From Sphingomonas sp. PP-CE-1G-424 (GTDB lineage: Bacteria; Pseudomonadota; Alphaproteobacteria; Sphingomonadales; Sphingomonadaceae), in NCBI RefSeq assembly GCF_004341085.1, contig NZ_SLXW01000012.1:1-60112 (forward strand): a stretch of 60,112 nt of DNA, read 5' to 3'. A program made the translations under genes and the position numbers. The notes beneath the pieces are model-generated. The model saw only the letters and a list, made by a program, of their open reading frames with translations, did no database searches and had not been told where the DNA came from. Each line of letters opens with the position of its first letter. Position 1 is the stretch's first letter. Shown in pieces: positions 57,255 to 60,112 of the stretch.

Positions 57255-60112
57255 CAATGAAAGTCGTGAGATTTGAACTTCACGACGGCTTCCGGATCCA
57301 TGCCGTCCGCATGGGGCGGCCAGTAAGAGTTGCGCGGGTTCGGGCTCCAGCCCTTGTCGCCGCGGTCGGGGGAGCCGGCATGTTTCGCGCCGTCACCGCG
57401 GCCGGTCCGGTGCGGGAATGACATTTCGCCGACCCGGTGCAGCAGATCTCCGTGGTCGATGATCCGGTCGCAGATGACGTGGATGACCTCGCCCTCCTTC
57501 TGCACCCTGCCCTTCATGCCGATCATCGACGCGGACATCACGGTGCGGCGTTGGCGCTCGAACCGATCGGGCCACAGGATGCCGTTGGCGATCCCAGTCT
57601 CGTCCTCGATCGTGATGAACAGCACGCCCTTTGCAGAGCCGGGTTTTTGGCGAACGAGGATGATGCCGGCGACCTCGACATGCCGTCCGTCGCGAATGGT
57701 CGCGAGATCGGCGCATTTGGTCACGCCACGCCGGGCCAGCTCATCGCGGACGAAGGTCAGGGGATGCGCGCGCAGCGAGAGCTGCAGAGCGCGGTAGTCC
57801 TCGATCACCTCACGACCGTCGGTCAGTGGGCGCAGCTCGACCTCAGGTTCGATCCCTTCCGCGCTGACGGCCTGATCCGCGCGGTCGGCTGCGGCGAACA
57901 GCGGCAGCGGTGCTTCGCCGAGCCCCCTCACCTTCCACAAGCCATGCCGACGATCGGCACCGAAATTATGAAAGGCATCGCCGTCGGCGAGCTTCTCGAT
58001 CGCGGCGCGCTGGACTCCCGATCGCCGCCACACGTCTTCCACGCTCTCGAACGCGGTCAGCGCGCGCGCGCCGACGATCTTGGCGCCATCTGCGTTCGAC
58101 AGGCCGCGGATCTGGCGGAGCCCTAGGCGTACGGCGAGGTACCGCCCGCCATACGGCTCGAGCGTACAGTCCCAGCGGCTTGCGTTGACGCAAGGGGGGC
58201 GAACCACGACGCCATGCTCACGCGCATCACGGACGATCTGGGCGGGCGCGTAGAAGCCCATCGGCTGCGCGTTCATCAGACTCGCGCAGAACACGTCAGG
58301 ATGATGATGCTTCATCCACGACGAGGCGTAGGAGATCTTGGCGAACGAGGCCGCGTGGCTCTCGGGGAAGCCGTAAGAGCCAAAGCCCTCGAGCTGCCGG
58401 AAGGTGCGCTCGGCGAACTCACGGGGGTAGCCGCGCTCAACCATGCCCCCGATGAGCTTCTCGCTGAAGTGCGACACGCCACCTGTAAACTTGAACGTCG
58501 CCATCGCGCGGCGCAGCTGATCCGCTTCTGCCGGCGTGAACCCGGCGCCAACGATCGCGACCTTCATCGCCTGTTCCTGGAACAGCGGCACGCCGAGCGT
58601 CTTCTCCAGTACCGCGCGTAACTCCGGCCGTGGGTATTCCGGCTTTTCCAAACCCTCCCGCCTGCGCAGGTAGGGATGGACCATGTCCCCCTGGATCGGT
58701 CCCGGCCGTACGATCGCGACCTGGATGACAAGATCGTAGAAGCGCCGCGGCTTCATGCGCGGCAGCATCGACATCTGCGCGCGGCTTTCAATCTGGAAGG
58801 TGCCGAGCGTGTCAGCCTTCGAGATCATCGCATAGACGTCGGGATCGTCGTCCTGCAGATCGGCCAAGCCGACGCGCAGCCCCTTGTCCGCCTCGAGCAT
58901 GTTGAAGGCACGGTTCATGCAGCCGAGCATGCCGAGACCCAGCACGTCGACCTTCATGAACTTCAGCGCATCGATATCGTCCTTGTCCCATTCGATGATC
59001 TGCCGGTCTTCCATCGCGGCGGGCTCGATCGGGACCAGATCGTCGAGACGGTCATGGGTGAGGACGAAGCCACCTGGATGCTGGCTCATATGGCGCGGTA
59101 CGCCGATCAGCTTGCGGGCAAGTTCGAGCGTGAGGCGCAGGCGACGATCGCCGATGTCGAGGTTCAGCTCGTTGACCTGCTTTTCGCCGACGCCTTCGGC
59201 CGACCAGCCCCACACTTGCCCTGCCAATGACGATGTCAGGTCCTCGGGAAGGCCGAGCGCCTTGCCGACATCGCGCACGGCGCCGCGCGCCCGGTAGCGT
59301 GTAACGACCGCGGTCAACGCCGAGTGGTTGCGGCCATAGGTCTCGTAGATCCACTGGATGATCTCTTCGCGGCGCTCATGCTCGAAATCGACGTCGATAT
59401 CGGGCGGCTCGCGGCGTTCGCCCGATACGAACCGTTCGAACAGCAGCTCGTGCTTGATTGGGTCGATCGAGGTGACGCCCAGCACGAAGCAGACGCACGA
59501 ATTGGCGGCCGAGCCGCGACCCTGGCACAGAATACCCCGCCGGCGGGCTTCGCGGACGATCGCGTAGACGGTCAGGAAATATGGCGCATAGCCGAGCTCG
59601 CCGATCAGCCGCATCTCGTGAGCAATCTGCTCGGTATAGGCAGCTGGCACCGTACCGTTGAACATTACGTCGACGGCGTCTTCCGCCAGCTTCTGCAGCG
59701 CTTCTTGCGCGGTCAGTCCGTCGATCAGCCGCTCATGCGGGTATTGATAGGCCAGTTCGCCCAGATCGAAGGTGCACAGGCGGGCGATGTCGACGCTGGC
59801 ACGCAATGCGTCGGGATACGCCTTGAACCGCCGGACCATTTCGTCGGGGGATTTGAGCGCACGGTCGGCATTGACCTCGCGGCGATAGCCGAGCTCGTCG
59901 ACGGTGCATTTCTCGCGTACGGCCGTCACCACGTCCTGCAGCAACCGTGCTTCGGGCGCGTGATAGAGGACATCACCCGTCACCACCGCGCGAACGCCAG
60001 AGCCACCCGCCTGCCGTGCCAGCGCGTCGATCCGCACGGCATCGTCCGGCCGGCGCCGCTGGAACAATGCCATATATCCGCGCCGGCCATAGACCGTCTT
60101 CAGGTCGGCGAG
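57254..60112 (-). CDS. dnaE2: Error-prone DNA polymerase DnaE2, 5' end outside the window
   Basis: About 953 C-terminal residues are present; the frame is open to the last base, and full-length DnaE2 has over 1000, so the N-terminal PHP part is cut by the window edge. It has the C-family polymerase core: ILCQGRGSAANSCVCFVLGV, the catalytic aspartates in PPDIDVDFEHERREEIIQ, and the palm/finger residues around MKVDVLGLGMLGCMNRAFNM. HhH and OB-fold regions follow (VEVAGIILVRQKPGSAKGVL). The DnaE2-type ending MSFPHRTGRGDGAKHAG is visible. It performs damage-induced translesion synthesis with ImuA and ImuB. Confidence 0.9.
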   Translation of the reverse strand, partial: LADLKTVYGRRGYMALFQRRRPDDAVRIDALARQAGGSGVRAVVTGDVLYHAPEARLLQDVVTAVREKCTVDELGYRREVNADRALKSPDEMVRRFKAYPDALRASVDIARLCTFDLGELAYQYPHERLIDGLTAQEALQKLAEDAVDVMFNGTVPAAYTEQIAHEMRLIGELGYAPYFLTVYAIVREARRRGILCQGRGSAANSCVCFVLGVTSIDPIKHELLFERFVSGERREPPDIDVDFEHERREEIIQWIYETYGRNHSALTAVVTRYRARGAVRDVGKALGLPEDLTSSLAGQVWGWSAEGVGEKQVNELNLDIGDRRLRLTLELARKLIGVPRHMSQHPGGFVLTHDRLDDLVPIEPAAMEDRQIIEWDKDDIDALKFMKVDVLGLGMLGCMNRAFNMLEADKGLRVGLADLQDDDPDVYAMISKADTLGTFQIESRAQMSMLPRMKPRRFYDLVIQVAIVRPGPIQGDMVHPYLRRREGLEKPEYPRPELRAVLEKTLGVPLFQEQAMKVAIVGAGFTPAEADQLRRAMATFKFTGGVSHFSEKLIGGMVERGYPREFAERTFRQLEGFGSYGFPESHAASFAKISYASSWMKHHHPDVFCASLMNAQPMGFYAPAQIVRDAREHGVVVRPPCVNASRWDCTLEPYGGRYLAVRLGLRQIRGLSNADGAKIVGARALTAFESVEDVWRRSGVQRAAIEKLADGDAFHNFGADRRHGLWKVRGLGEAPLPLFAAADRADQAVSAEGIEPEVELRPLTDGREVIEDYRALQLSLRAHPLTFVRDELARRGVTKCADLATIRDGRHVEVAGIILVRQKPGSAKGVLFITIEDETGIANGILWPDRFERQRRTVMSASMIGMKGRVQKEGEVIHVICDRIIDHGDLLHRVGEMSFPHRTGRGDGAKHAGSPDRGDKGWSPNPRNSYWPPHADGMDPEAVVKFKSHDFH

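Noticed and set aside
1..60112. CRISPR arrays, tRNA or rRNA genes
   Set aside because: No regularly spaced repeats and no cloverleaf or rRNA-like stretch were noticed on either strand. This is a reading by eye, so a short RNA gene could be missed.

Overview
This 60 kb window is high-GC DNA that reads as an accessory (island-like or plasmid-like) region of an alphaproteobacterium, most likely a sphingomonad. The clues are strong GC codon bias, a GTTC-N7-GTTC SOS box in front of dinB, a DnaE2-type mutagenesis polymerase, and the mix of GTG, TTG and ATG starts. No rRNA, tRNA or CRISPR array was recognised. LAYOUT. (1) 0.3-3.2 kb: a small membrane protein, a DUF6471 protein, a nonsense-interrupted HTH gene, a two-TM membrane protein and a possible 18-residue peptide. 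(2) 3.4-10.0 kb, minus strand: a tightly packed operon with two tandem paralogues of unknown function, a small helical protein, a P-loop protein with an altered Walker A, a three-domain ubiquitin-like protein, a ThiF/E1-like enzyme and a DUF6527 protein, plus two unknown genes downstream. (3) 10.4-15.2 kb, minus strand: three overlapping genes in the order of the Tn554 tnpA-tnpB-tnpC recombinase trio. They are followed by a divergent Mu/TniA-like integrase-core protein that has lost catalytic residues (15.5-16.6 kb). (4) 16.8-18.4 kb, minus strand: an MbcA/ParS-like protein, a DEDD 3'-5' exonuclease and an HTH protein. (5) 18.6-27.5 kb, plus strand: an HTH regulator, a DUF262 (DGQQR) protein, a SIR2-type protein, and a four-gene set matching the SspABCD DNA phosphorothioation system. 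Convergent to it (27.5-30.0 kb) lies GIY-YIG nuclease, DndB-like DGQHR protein and an unknown gene. (6) 30.5-32.9 kb: two small genes and a strip of decayed genes (beta-propeller, CPBP protease, cupin). (7) 33.0-38.4 kb: a divergent HTH regulator and a six-gene overlapping operon: OGG-like DNA glycosylase, small beta-rich protein, PfkB/nucleoside deoxyribosyltransferase fusion, QueC-like enzyme, SagB-type nitroreductase and HD-domain dGTPase. (8) 38.6-49.5 kb: ordinary and partly eroded genes (diguanylate cyclase, oxidoreductase, broken LysR, zincin-like protein, MFS pump with a missing helix, AzoR/HxlR pair, lipoprotein, DUF1622, SRAP, dinB, a DUF763 stump). (9) 49.5-56.6 kb, minus strand: a TPR-like/membrane pair and a 1360-residue STAND NTPase with a Cap4-like nuclease domain. 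(10) 57.0-60.1 kb: a small gene and dnaE2, cut by the right edge. HOW IT FITS TOGETHER. Most intact accessory modules resemble anti-phage defence: ubiquitin-like conjugation, phosphorothioation with SIR2 and DUF262 partners, base/nucleotide chemistry with a dGTPase, and an Avs-like STAND protein. They are separated by recombinases, truncated genes and frameshifts, the usual architecture of a defence island. The most interesting candidates are the DUF262-SIR2-SspABCD arrangement and the glycosylase/deoxyribosyltransferase/QueC/dGTPase operon. Five gene starts in these two modules share a sigma-70-like -10 element ending exactly six bases before the ATG, which suggests leaderless mRNAs. All family assignments come from reading motifs by eye; no database search was run.
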